This document shows positions 1 through 6,268 of a DNA stretch of 8,022 nt, piece by piece. Made by a program: the position numbers and the translations under genes. The stretch comes from Alphaproteobacteria bacterium. Lineage in GTDB: Bacteria; Pseudomonadota; Alphaproteobacteria; ATCC43930; CGMCC-115725. The notes under the pieces were generated by a model. The model saw nothing but the letters and a program-made list of their open reading frames with translations, had not been told where the DNA came from and did no database searches. Where the stretch lies: assembly GCA_030039775.1 (NCBI GenBank), contig JASHUX010000381.1:1-8022 (forward strand), read 5' to 3'. Each line of letters starts with the position of its first letter. The first letter of the stretch is position 1.

Positions 1-2
1 TG

Positions 3-104
3 GGATTGCGGCCGAAGCTCGGTCCTGCCCGTTACATCGTCGACCTCGCCGGGCGCGATCGGGACTTGCGCAACCATCCGCATTACGACGGCGCCGGCTG
101 GTAA
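3..104 (+). CDS. 3' end of an unidentified protein (partial)
   Basis: Only the last 33 codons and a TAA stop at 102-104 are inside the window. The frame reads GLRPKLGPARY, then IVDLAGRDRDLRN, and ends in HYDGAGW. Nearly all third positions are G or C, which supports real coding. The other two forward frames are also open here, so this frame is chosen on codon use and on its stop lying 56 bp before the preferred start of the next gene. I do not recognise the family from so short a tail. The spacing and shared strand are compatible with co-transcription with the dehydrogenase downstream. Confidence 0.5.
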   Translation, partial: GLRPKLGPARYIVDLAGRDRDLRNHPHYDGAGW

Positions 105-160
105 ATTCGGGGCGAAACTGCTTCCATCCGCCGGTAAATCGAATGGCGATGGGGCGTTTG

Positions 161-1069
161 ATGGACGATTTCGCGGGCAAGATTGCCTTCATCACCGGCG
201 GCGGCAGCGGCGCCGGTCTCGGCCAGGCCAAGGTGTTTGCCGCCGCCGGCTGCAAAGTGGTGATCGCGGACGTTCGCCAGGACCATCTCGATCACGGCGT
301 GGCGGCCTTGAAGGCACGAGGCGCACAAGTCCACGGCATCAGGCTCGATATTACCGATCGCACCGCCTTCGCACGCGCCGCCGACGAAACCGAGCGCGTC
401 TCCGGCCCGGTACAGCTTTTGTTCAACACCGCCGGCGTGTCGATCTTCGGGCCGCTCGAAAAGGCGACCTACGACGATTACGACTGGATGATGGGCGTCA
501 ATTTCGGCGGCGTGGTCAACGGCATGCAGACTTTCGTGCCGCGCATGATCGCGCACGGCAAGGGCGGGCATATCGTCAACACCGCGTCGCTCGGCGCGTT
601 TTTCGCCGCCAGCGTCGCCGGCATTTACAGCGCCTCGAAATTCGCAGTGCACGGCATTTCAATGGCGATGCGCGACGCACTCGCGAAATACAATATCGGC
701 GTCTCGTGTTTGTGCCCGGCGAACATCAAGACCAACATAGCGGAATCGATCAAAACGCGGCCCGCGAAATTCGCCCATAGCGGCTTTCAGGTCGACGAGG
801 ACGAAATCAAGGCGTTGCACGAAATCTACTCGCAGGGCATGGAGCCGGAGGAGCTCGCCGGCCACGTCCTTGAGGCGGTGAAGAACAATCAGTTCTACAT
901 CATCCCGTATCCCGAATCGCGGAAGGGATTGGAAGCCGGATTCAAAGCGGTGCTCGATGCCCTGCCGCCGGCGGACACAGATCTGGAGGGCCAAAAGAAG
1001 CGCGGCACGGCGATGCTCAAATACCGCCAGGCGCGCGAGGCGCTCGACAAGCGGAAGTACGGGAAATGA
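161..1069 (+). CDS. SDR family NAD(P)-dependent oxidoreductase
   Basis: This is a classical short-chain dehydrogenase/reductase with a Rossmann fold, expected to act in the cytoplasm with NAD(P)(H). The substrate cannot be told from sequence. With the ATG at 161 the protein has 302 residues and begins MDDFAGKIAFITGG. The cofactor glycine motif TGGGSGAG lies at residues 12-19. The NNAG motif appears as NTAG (LLFNTAGVS). The catalytic set is Ser143 (TAS), Tyr156 and Lys160 (YSASK), followed by a CPANIKTN segment matching the usual PG-x-V/I-x-T region. An acidic ADV at the end of the second strand suggests NAD(H) preference, which is inference. Upstream in-frame ATGs at 143 and 149 would add six or four residues; 161 is preferred because it fits the family N-terminus and has GGGG six bases before it. 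The roughly 50-residue charged C-terminal tail makes it longer than the usual 250 residues. Confidence 0.93.
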   Translation: MDDFAGKIAFITGGGSGAGLGQAKVFAAAGCKVVIADVRQDHLDHGVAALKARGAQVHGIRLDITDRTAFARAADETERVSGPVQLLFNTAGVSIFGPLEKATYDDYDWMMGVNFGGVVNGMQTFVPRMIAHGKGGHIVNTASLGAFFAASVAGIYSASKFAVHGISMAMRDALAKYNIGVSCLCPANIKTNIAESIKTRPAKFAHSGFQVDEDEIKALHEIYSQGMEPEELAGHVLEAVKNNQFYIIPYPESRKGLEAGFKAVLDALPPADTDLEGQKKRGTAMLKYRQAREALDKRKYGK

Positions 1070-1073
1070 CTTC

Positions 1074-1213
1074 CCCTCTCCGCGTTGCGGAGAGGGAGGG
1101 GCCCGGCCCGCAGGGCTGGGAGGGTGAGGGTGGTCGACCCTCGCCCCTGGAATCAACACCTCACCCGTTCGCCGCTCGTGCGACGAGCTACCCTCTCCTC
1201 AACGAGGAGAGGG
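1074..1213. repeat. Intergenic mosaic of five short-loop hairpins
   Basis: Five inverted repeats stand side by side. They are 1074-1096 (CCCTCTCCGC, loop GTT, 10-bp perfect stem), 1102-1120 (8-bp stem with one G-T pair, loop GCA), 1122-1146 (GGGTGAGGGT against ACCCTCGCCC, one wobble, 5-base loop), 1174-1188 (GCTCGT, loop GCG, 6-bp perfect stem) and 1191-1213 (CCCTCTCCTC, loop AAC, 10-bp perfect stem). The first and last share the CCCTCTCC/GGAGAGGG core, so the element is bounded by related palindromes. Elements of this look are scattered between genes in many alphaproteobacteria (family knowledge). It starts five bases after the dehydrogenase stop and could end or stabilise that transcript. 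No T tract follows, so it is not a standard intrinsic terminator. Confidence 0.8.
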
Positions 1214-1227
1214 AATAAGTCTCAACT

Positions 1228-1290
1228 TTTCTTAATGTTTCGATCACCCTCCGCTGAGGGGCGGTGACCTACCTCTTTCTCAGTATTTCT
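1228..1290 (+). promoter_or_regulatory. Possible response-regulator site upstream of degP
   Basis: Two pairs of direct repeats have an exact 10-bp period: TTTC at 1228 and 1238, and TTTCT at 1276 and 1286. Tandem boxes about one helical turn apart are the usual target form for OmpR-family regulators; the E. coli CpxR box (GTAAA-N5-GTAAA) has this geometry. Between the pairs lies an imperfect inverted repeat, TCACCCTCC at 1244-1252 against GGGGCGGTGA at 1258-1267. I see no convincing -35/-10 pair. The regulatory role is inferred from geometry and from the two-component genes downstream of degP. Confidence 0.3.
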
Positions 1291-1307
1291 GGGAAAGGGT
1301 TATCGCC

Positions 1308-2813
1308 ATGACACAGTTATTCGATCGTTTTGGCCGCGGGCGGAAAGCCGCGTTCGCGGCGGCATTGCTCGCCGGTACCATCCTTGGCGGCGGCGGCGCG
1401 ATTTGGTTCAACGCCGATCCCGCCACGGCGGCGCCGATCCAAGTGGCGCCCGTGTTCAACCAGGCCGGTTTCGCACCTCTGGTGAATCAGGTGAAGGCCG
1501 CTGTGGTCAACATCGCCACCGCCGGCTACACCAACGCCGGCATTGGCGACGAGCAAATGCAAGGGCAGGTACCCAATTTCCCTGAAGACTCGCCCTTCGG
1601 CGACATGATGCGGCAGTTCTTCCAGAACCGGCAGAATCAAAACCAAGGCGTGCCGGAGCACGCGATGGGGTCGGGCTTCATCGTCGATCCCGCTGGCTAC
1701 GTCGTCACCAACAACCACGTCATCGATCACGCCAACAAGATCACCGTCACGCTCGACGACGGTACGTCGTTCCCGGCGAAAGTGGTGGGCCGCGACGAGA
1801 AGACCGATCTGGCGCTGTTGAAGATCAACGCGGGCAAGACCCTGCCATATGTCGCGTGGGGCAACTCCGATGGCGAACAGGTCGGCGATTGGGTGATCGC
1901 CGTCGGCAATCCGTTCGGCCTCGGCGGTACCGTCACCGCGGGCATCGTCTCGGCGCACGGCCGCAACATCAATGAAGGGCCGTACGATGATTTCCTCCAG
2001 ATCGACGCACCGATCAATCCCGGCAACTCGGGCGGCCCGCTGTTCAATCAATCGGGCCAGGTGATCGGCATCGACACGGCGATCTACTCGCCCAACGGCG
2101 GCAGCGTCGGCATCGGCTTCGCGATTCCGTCCAACATCGCGTCGCGCGTGGTCGCGCAATTGCGCGACAGCGGCCATGTCACCCGCGGCTGGCTCGGCGT
2201 GCAAATGCAGCCGATCAGCCCGGCGTTGGCGAAGGCGGTCGGCGTCACCGCGGATCGCGGCGTGCTGGTCGACGACGTCATGCCGAATTCGCCCGCCGCG
2301 CGCGCCGACCTGCATCAGGGCGACGTGATCCTGACCTATGACGGCACGCCCATCAAAGACGGGCGCGATCTGGCCCGCGCCGTCGCCAATACTCGCGCCG
2401 GCGAGATCGCGAATCTGACGGTGTGGCGTGATGGACACGAGCGCAACGTCGCCGTGACGATCGCCACCCAGACGGCGGAGAATGCCGCCGCCGCGACCGA
2501 GCAGGTGGCCTCGCACGAGCGCGTCGGCATGGAATTGGCCCCGCTCAACCGCGATACGCGGGATCAGCTCGGCCTCGGCCCCTCCGCGCACGGCGTCGTC
2601 GTCGCGAGCGTCCAGCCGGGCAGCCGCGCGGACGAAAGCGGGCTGCAGGCGGGCGATCTGATCCAGCGCGTCGGCACCGCGTCGGTCAGTTCGCCGTCGG
2701 AGGTGGTGGCCAAGATCCACCAGGCCCAGCGCGACCGCAAAGAGGCCGTGCCCCTGCTGGTGACGCGCAACGGCACCACGTATTATCTCGCGCTGCAACT
2801 GCGGCAGGGGTAA
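1308..2813 (+). CDS. degP: DegP/HtrA (Do family) periplasmic serine protease
   Basis: This is a periplasmic protease and chaperone that degrades or holds misfolded envelope proteins. The 501-residue product starts with a charged stretch (RFGRGRK) and a hydrophobic segment at about 13-33, with ATAA near residue 42 as a likely signal peptidase site. The trypsin-like domain holds the full triad: His137 (TNNHVID), Asp167 (KTDLALLK) and Ser241 (GNSGGP). Before it is a Q/N-rich LA-loop-like stretch with PFGDMMRQFF. Two PDZ domains follow, about 294-385 (from GWLGVQM) and 406-498 (from VGMELAPL), so the architecture is that of DegP/DegQ rather than single-PDZ DegS. The start has a GGGAAAGGG ribosome binding region eight bases upstream. 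A response regulator and kinase follow on the same strand, suggesting a stress-response module. The length is normal and no key residue is missing. Confidence 0.96.
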   Translation: MTQLFDRFGRGRKAAFAAALLAGTILGGGGAIWFNADPATAAPIQVAPVFNQAGFAPLVNQVKAAVVNIATAGYTNAGIGDEQMQGQVPNFPEDSPFGDMMRQFFQNRQNQNQGVPEHAMGSGFIVDPAGYVVTNNHVIDHANKITVTLDDGTSFPAKVVGRDEKTDLALLKINAGKTLPYVAWGNSDGEQVGDWVIAVGNPFGLGGTVTAGIVSAHGRNINEGPYDDFLQIDAPINPGNSGGPLFNQSGQVIGIDTAIYSPNGGSVGIGFAIPSNIASRVVAQLRDSGHVTRGWLGVQMQPISPALAKAVGVTADRGVLVDDVMPNSPAARADLHQGDVILTYDGTPIKDGRDLARAVANTRAGEIANLTVWRDGHERNVAVTIATQTAENAAAATEQVASHERVGMELAPLNRDTRDQLGLGPSAHGVVVASVQPGSRADESGLQAGDLIQRVGTASVSSPSEVVAKIHQAQRDRKEAVPLLVTRNGTTYYLALQLRQG

Positions 2814-2815
2814 CC

Positions 2816-2879
2816 GGGGATCAGGGATCGGAAGTCAGGTATCGGAACCTCTCTGATACCTGATCCCTGACATCTGACC
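2816..2879. repeat. Inverted array of 7-bp repeats forming a bulged hairpin
   Basis: The whole gap between degP and the response regulator is built of 7-bp units. The left arm reads GGGGATC, AGGGATC, GGAAGTC, AGGTATC. The right arm reads CTGATAC, CTGATCC, CTGACAT, CTGACC, the same type of unit inverted. The arms can pair: TCAGGTATC at 2835-2843 with GATACCTGA at 2855-2863 (9 bp, 11-base loop), and TCAGGGA at 2821-2827 with TCCCTGA at 2864-2870 (7 bp). The left side is left with a 7-base bulge, exactly one unit. The right arm runs to the base before the regulator ATG. It may act as an attenuator or partial terminator (inference). Confidence 0.75.
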
Positions 2880-3557
2880 ATGAAAGTCTTAGTGGTCGAG
2901 GATAACGAGCGGGTCGCGAAGTTCATCGCCAAGGGATTGCGCGAGCAGGGCAACGCCGTCGATGGCGCCGGCACCGGGCGCGACGGGCTGTTCCTCGCCT
3001 CGTCGGAAAAATACGACGTCATCGTCATGGATCGGATGCTGCCGGGCGGCATCGACGGCCTCGGTATCGTCGAGGCGCTGCGCACCGCCGGCAACAAGAC
3101 GCCGATCTTGATTCTGAGCGCGCTTGCCGAGGTCGACGACCGTATCCGCGGCCTACGCGCCGGCGGCGACGACTACCTCACCAAGCCATTCGCCTTCAGC
3201 GAATTATCGGCGCGGCTTGACGCCTTGGTCCGGCGCTCGCAAGGCACCGACGCGAAGGCGGCGCTCGAAGTCGCGGACTTGAGGATGGATTTGCTGGCGC
3301 ATCGGGTGACGCGCGCCGGCAAGCCGCTACCGCTCAAGCCGCGCGAGTTCGCGTTGCTCGAATATTTGCTGCGCCATGCCGACCAGGTGGTGACCCGGAC
3401 CATGCTTTTGGAAAATGTCTGGGAGTACCATTTCGACCCGCAGACCAACGTCGTCGACGTGCATATCAGCAAGCTGCGGCAGAAGATCGACGCCGGCTTC
3501 GAGCCGGCGCTGCTGCATACGGTGCGCGGCGTCGGTTATCGCCTAGGTCTTGAATGA
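2880..3557 (+). CDS. OmpR-family two-component response regulator
   Basis: This 225-residue DNA-binding regulator is predicted to be phosphorylated by the kinase encoded next. The receiver domain (about 1-118) has the acidic pair Glu7-Asp8, phospho-acceptor Asp51 (VMDRMLPGG), switch Ser80 (ILILSAL) and Lys102 (YLTKPF). The C-terminal winged helix (about 128-222) has the typical LKPREFALLEYLL, VVDVHISKLRQK and VRGVGYRL segments. The MLPGGIDG turn has one more glycine than the common MLPGMDG form. The start is fixed by the conserved MKVLVVEDNE beginning, yet the 25 bases before it contain no purine-rich Shine-Dalgarno because the heptamer repeat occupies them. Translation may depend on read-through from degP or on an unusual initiation. 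Likely targets include degP and its own operon (inference). The nearest named relatives would be CusR/QseB/PmrA-like regulators, but I do not assign a symbol. Confidence 0.96.
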   Translation: MKVLVVEDNERVAKFIAKGLREQGNAVDGAGTGRDGLFLASSEKYDVIVMDRMLPGGIDGLGIVEALRTAGNKTPILILSALAEVDDRIRGLRAGGDDYLTKPFAFSELSARLDALVRRSQGTDAKAALEVADLRMDLLAHRVTRAGKPLPLKPREFALLEYLLRHADQVVTRTMLLENVWEYHFDPQTNVVDVHISKLRQKIDAGFEPALLHTVRGVGYRLGLE

Positions 3558-4924
3558 TCCGGCTGCTGCGGTCGGTCTCGGTCCGGCTCGCCCTCGCATA
3601 CGCCGCCATCTTCATCGTTTCGTCGTTTCTGCTGGTCGGCATTCTATGGTGGCGCACCGCTAATTATCTCGACCGCGAGGTCGATGCGGTGATCCTGGCC
3701 GACGTGCAGGCGGTCGCCGATCGTCTCAACGATTTCGGCCTGTTGGGCGCGCTCGAGACCGTGCGCGATCGCGTCAACGCCGAAGCCGACGAACACGCGA
3801 TTTATCTTCTGGTCGATCCGGCGTTGAAGCCGGTCGCGGGCAACATGACGGCGTGGCCGGCCGCGATCGGCAATGCGCCCGGCTGGTACGAGATTGGCCT
3901 GGCGCGCGCCGGCTATTATCACGCAACACGCATCCTGTCGGTCGTTCTCCCCGGCGGTTACCGTCTCTTGGTCGGCCGCGACGTTCAGACCCGGGTCGCC
4001 ATCCGGCAGACCATTCTCGGCGGCCTTCTCTGGGCGATCGGCATCGCGGTGCTGCTGGCGATTGCCGGCGGCATGTTGATCCGCCGCGCCGTGCTTGGTC
4101 AGGTCGATGCGATCAACCGCACCACGGCCGCGATCGTCCGGGGTGATCTGACACGGCGCTTGCCGACGCGCGGCTCGACCGACGAGTTCGATCAGTTGTC
4201 GCAGACCATCAACGGCATGCTGGCGCAGATCCAAATCCTGATCGAGGGCGTGCGCAACGCCTCGAACACGGTGGCGCACGATCTGCGCACGCCGCTGACC
4301 GAATTGCGCGGTCGGCTCGAAGAATTGCTGCGCCGGCGGCCGCCGCCCGACGAGGCGTGGACGGAAGTTCAGGCGGCGGTCGGCGATCTCGACCGCGCGA
4401 TCGGGGTGTTCAATGCGTTGCTGCGTCTTGCCGATATCGATTCCGGCGCGCGGATCGCGGGCTTTCGCGCGGTCCGGCTCGATACCGTCGCCAACGACGT
4501 GGCCGAGCTATACGGCCCGGTCGCGGAAGCGAAAGGCAGCGAGCTGGTCGTGGCCGCAGCGGCGCCGATCTCCGTGCAAGGCGATCCCGATCTCCTGGCG
4601 CAGGCGCTGGGCAATTTGGTCGACAACGCGGTCAAATTCTCCCCGGCGGGCGGCAAGGTCGCGGTCGATCTCGCCAATATCGCCGGCGACGCCGTCATTC
4701 GCGTCGCCGATACCGGCCCCGGCATCGCCGATGCGGAGAAAAGCCAGGTGGTGCAGCGCTTTTATCGTGGCGATGCGGGCAAGGGCAAAGCCGGCGTGGG
4801 ACTGGGGCTAAGCGTCGTCGCCGCAGTCGCGCGGTTGCACGGCGGCCGGCTCGACTTCGCCGATGGTGATCCCGGTCTGATCGCGACGCTTACCTTGCCC
4901 GGAGCAGTCCAGCAGGGTGCTTGA
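3554..4924 (+). CDS. Membrane sensor histidine kinase (HAMP type)
   Basis: This 456-residue inner-membrane kinase is the partner of the preceding regulator. Its ATG overlaps the regulator TGA (ATGA at 3554-3557), a sign of translational coupling. Order of parts: TM1 at about 12-33, a periplasmic sensor region at about 34-150 with no family I recognise, TM2 at about 153-176, HAMP at about 177-230, and a dimerisation helix with phospho-acceptor His242 in VAHDLRTPL. The ATPase domain has the N box with Asn358 (LGNLVDNAVKFSP), G1 DTGPGI from Asp386, an F-box-like QRFYRGD, and G2 GVGLGLSVV from Gly414. All catalytic boxes are intact. The stimulus is unknown; the degP neighbour suggests envelope stress (inference). 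The last 35 bp overlap the 3' end of the convergent L,D-transpeptidase gene. Confidence 0.96.
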   Translation: MIRLLRSVSVRLALAYAAIFIVSSFLLVGILWWRTANYLDREVDAVILADVQAVADRLNDFGLLGALETVRDRVNAEADEHAIYLLVDPALKPVAGNMTAWPAAIGNAPGWYEIGLARAGYYHATRILSVVLPGGYRLLVGRDVQTRVAIRQTILGGLLWAIGIAVLLAIAGGMLIRRAVLGQVDAINRTTAAIVRGDLTRRLPTRGSTDEFDQLSQTINGMLAQIQILIEGVRNASNTVAHDLRTPLTELRGRLEELLRRRPPPDEAWTEVQAAVGDLDRAIGVFNALLRLADIDSGARIAGFRAVRLDTVANDVAELYGPVAEAKGSELVVAAAAPISVQGDPDLLAQALGNLVDNAVKFSPAGGKVAVDLANIAGDAVIRVADTGPGIADAEKSQVVQRFYRGDAGKGKAGVGLGLSVVAAVARLHGGRLDFADGDPGLIATLTLPGAVQQGA

Positions 4925-5885
4925 CCGGCGGATCGTCTGAATCCAACTCGTCGCTCGCGGCGACTATCGACGGCGTCACCGCGGTCGGAATGCCGCTGCG
5001 GCTCAAGCCGAGCTGCGTCACCAGCGCCCAATCGACTTCGTCGGAGCGATCGCCCGCGGCGCTCCGCACCTGCTGCGTCAGATCGGGGGGTACGACCCGC
5101 GTTAGCGGTTGCTCGATGTCGATCTGGTCGACCTGGTCCTTGCTGGGAAACACGGCCACGAACAGCTGGTTGTCGACCCAACCGGTCGCGACGTCCTGAT
5201 TGATGACGCGGACCTGGACGCCCATCGGCACTTCGTGGAACAGGCGCGCAATATCCTCGGGATAGAAATGGATGCAGCCGTGGCTGACATTGCGGCCGAC
5301 GCCGTAGGGCTTGTTGGTGCCGTGCAGATAATAGCCGCGCCAGGCTAGGCCCATCGCCAAGTCGCCCATCGGATTGTCGGGACCGGGCGGCATATAGGCC
5401 GGCAGCTCCGGTCGCTCCTTGCGGATTGACGGCGGCGGCGCCCATCCTGGATGAACCTGCTTGCTCACGACCCGCGTGACGCCGGTCGGCGTGTTCCAGC
5501 CGACGACGCCGGCGCCGATCGGAAACGTCTCCACCCGCTTGCCGCCGGGCGGAAAATAGAACACGCGCTGTTCCGCCAGGTTGAGAATGATGCCGGTGTG
5601 GGGAACGTCCGGCAGCAGATAGAAATCCGGCAGAATCACCTTCTTGCCGTCGCCGGGCAGCCACGGATTGATGCCGGGATTGACGATAGCGAGCTGGGTG
5701 TAGCCGAGGTCGTTATTCCGCGCGACGTCCAGCAGCGTGTCCGACGCCTTGGTGGTGTATCCGCCGATGCTGCCGACCGCGGTCTGGCCCGGCTTCAGGA
5801 GAAATTCGTGGGCCACCGCGAACGGCGCGCAAAACACCGTCGCCGCAACGGCGACCGTGGCATACAGACGAATGCAAATCCGCAT
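4890..5885 (-). CDS. L,D-transpeptidase, ErfK/YbiS-like (YkuD domain)
   Basis: This is a periplasmic cysteine transpeptidase acting on peptidoglycan stems. Relatives either attach Braun lipoprotein to meso-diaminopimelate or form 3-3 crosslinks. With the ATG at 5885 the product has 331 residues: a signal peptide at about 1-25 ending FAVA before HE, a LysM-like stretch at about 43-86 (ASDTLLDVARNN to KKVILP), a YkuD domain at about 95-230 with His188 (YLHGT) and the catalytic SHGCI motif at 201-205 with Cys204, then a roughly 100-residue tail with the QLFVAVFPS stretch like the E. coli ErfK/YbiS/YcfS C-terminus. After Cys-Ile stands His206 in place of the common Arg. A GTG at 5918 would add 11 residues, but it lies in a hairpin loop and spoils a good signal peptide, so 5885 is preferred. 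It follows the Lpp-like gene on the same strand, which points to attachment of that lipoprotein (inference). Confidence 0.93.
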   Translation of the reverse strand: MRICIRLYATVAVAATVFCAPFAVAHEFLLKPGQTAVGSIGGYTTKASDTLLDVARNNDLGYTQLAIVNPGINPWLPGDGKKVILPDFYLLPDVPHTGIILNLAEQRVFYFPPGGKRVETFPIGAGVVGWNTPTGVTRVVSKQVHPGWAPPPSIRKERPELPAYMPPGPDNPMGDLAMGLAWRGYYLHGTNKPYGVGRNVSHGCIHFYPEDIARLFHEVPMGVQVRVINQDVATGWVDNQLFVAVFPSKDQVDQIDIEQPLTRVVPPDLTQQVRSAAGDRSDEVDWALVTQLGLSRSGIPTAVTPSIVAASDELDSDDPPVKHPAGLLRAR

Positions 5886-5904
5886 GATACGTACCCAAAT
5901 GGGA

Positions 5905-5932
5905 CCCGGCGGATGCACGACGCCCCGCCGGG
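5905..5932 (-). other. Hairpin between lipoprotein and L,D-transpeptidase genes
   Basis: A perfect 8-bp GC-only inverted repeat, CCCGGCGG at 5905-5912 and CCGCCGGG at 5925-5932, encloses a 12-base loop. On the transcribed strand it falls after the lipoprotein stop and before the transpeptidase ATG. No T run follows, so it is not a clear terminator. It could cap the short lipoprotein mRNA and lower transpeptidase output, giving much substrate and little enzyme (inference). Confidence 0.5.
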
Positions 5933-5958
5933 CAACGCAAGCCTAATCGATGCGGCTT

Positions 5959-6207
5959 CTACTTATGCAGGCCCTTCTGGAACATGCGGTCGATTTTCTC
6001 GTTCGCCGCCTGCGCGTCGGCTTCCGCCTTTTGCGCGAGCGCCAGTGCCTGTTCCGCTACCGACATTGCCTTGTCCGCTTCCGCCTTGGCGGCGTTCGCG
6101 GTGTCGCGGATCGAGGTGATTTCCATATCGCTCGCGCAACCGCTGAGAAACAACGGAGCGGCAACCAGCACGGCCATCACGCCAAATTTTGTGTACGCAG
6201 TACGCAT
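5959..6207 (-). CDS. Lpp/OprI-like alanine-zipper outer-membrane lipoprotein
   Basis: This 82-residue lipoprotein is predicted to anchor the outer membrane to peptidoglycan. The signal peptide MRTAYTKFGVMAVLVAAPLF leads to the lipobox LSGC with lipidated Cys24. Residue +2 is Ala, not Asp, consistent with sorting to the outer membrane. The mature part is 59 residues, close to E. coli Lpp (58). Residues 30-75 are one uninterrupted helix with heptad a/d positions I30, I33, then Ala at 37, 40, 44, 47, 51, 54, 58, 61, 65 and 68, then I72 and M75. The C-terminus is FQKGLHK, ending in Lys82 as Lpp and Pseudomonas OprI do; in Lpp this lysine is joined to diaminopimelate. The ATG at 6207 is chosen for its AGGAG and complete signal peptide; a longer frame from a GTG at 6282 has neither. 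The L,D-transpeptidase downstream is the probable partner (inference). Confidence 0.88.
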   Translation of the reverse strand: MRTAYTKFGVMAVLVAAPLFLSGCASDMEITSIRDTANAAKAEADKAMSVAEQALALAQKAEADAQAANEKIDRMFQKGLHK

Positions 6208-6213
6208 ATTTCT

Positions 6214-6218
6214 CTCCT
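6214..6218 (-). promoter_or_regulatory. Strong ribosome binding site of the lipoprotein gene
   Basis: AGGAG on the minus strand stands six bases before the ATG at 6207. It is among the strongest Shine-Dalgarno sequences in the window, fits a high-copy lipoprotein, and decides the start against the longer GTG frame. Confidence 0.8.
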
Positions 6219-6268
6219 GCTTATTGACACCATGGTTTTTGAATCGACCCCAAGACGGCAAAAAACAC

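Noticed and set aside
1..160. Extension of the dehydrogenase frame to the start of the window
   Set aside because: The frame is open but codon use and the GLRPKLGPARY frame favour another gene there; family alignment starts near 161.
659..1159. Minus-strand frame whose start reads through the hairpin mosaic (HPHPPSPAG-like translation)
   Set aside because: The N-terminal part is translated repeat and the rest is a shadow of the dehydrogenase; a well-known false ORF type.
1317..2798. A 493-codon open frame antisense to degP
   Set aside because: It mirrors degP almost end to end, is Arg/Asp/His-rich as expected of a GC-rich shadow frame, and shows no domain; degP has an intact triad and two PDZ domains.
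2816..2879. Reading the heptamer array as a CRISPR or an intrinsic terminator
   Set aside because: Units are 7 bp with no spacers, and no T run follows the stem.
4762..5664. A 300-codon minus-strand frame overlapping the L,D-transpeptidase
   Set aside because: It is the other reading frame of the same strand; low-complexity Arg/Gly/Ala product without motifs, whereas the accepted frame has signal peptide and SHGC motif.
5886..5918. GTG start for the L,D-transpeptidase
   Set aside because: It lies in a hairpin loop and puts HPPGPIW before an otherwise complete signal peptide. Not fully excluded because GGGG stands upstream.
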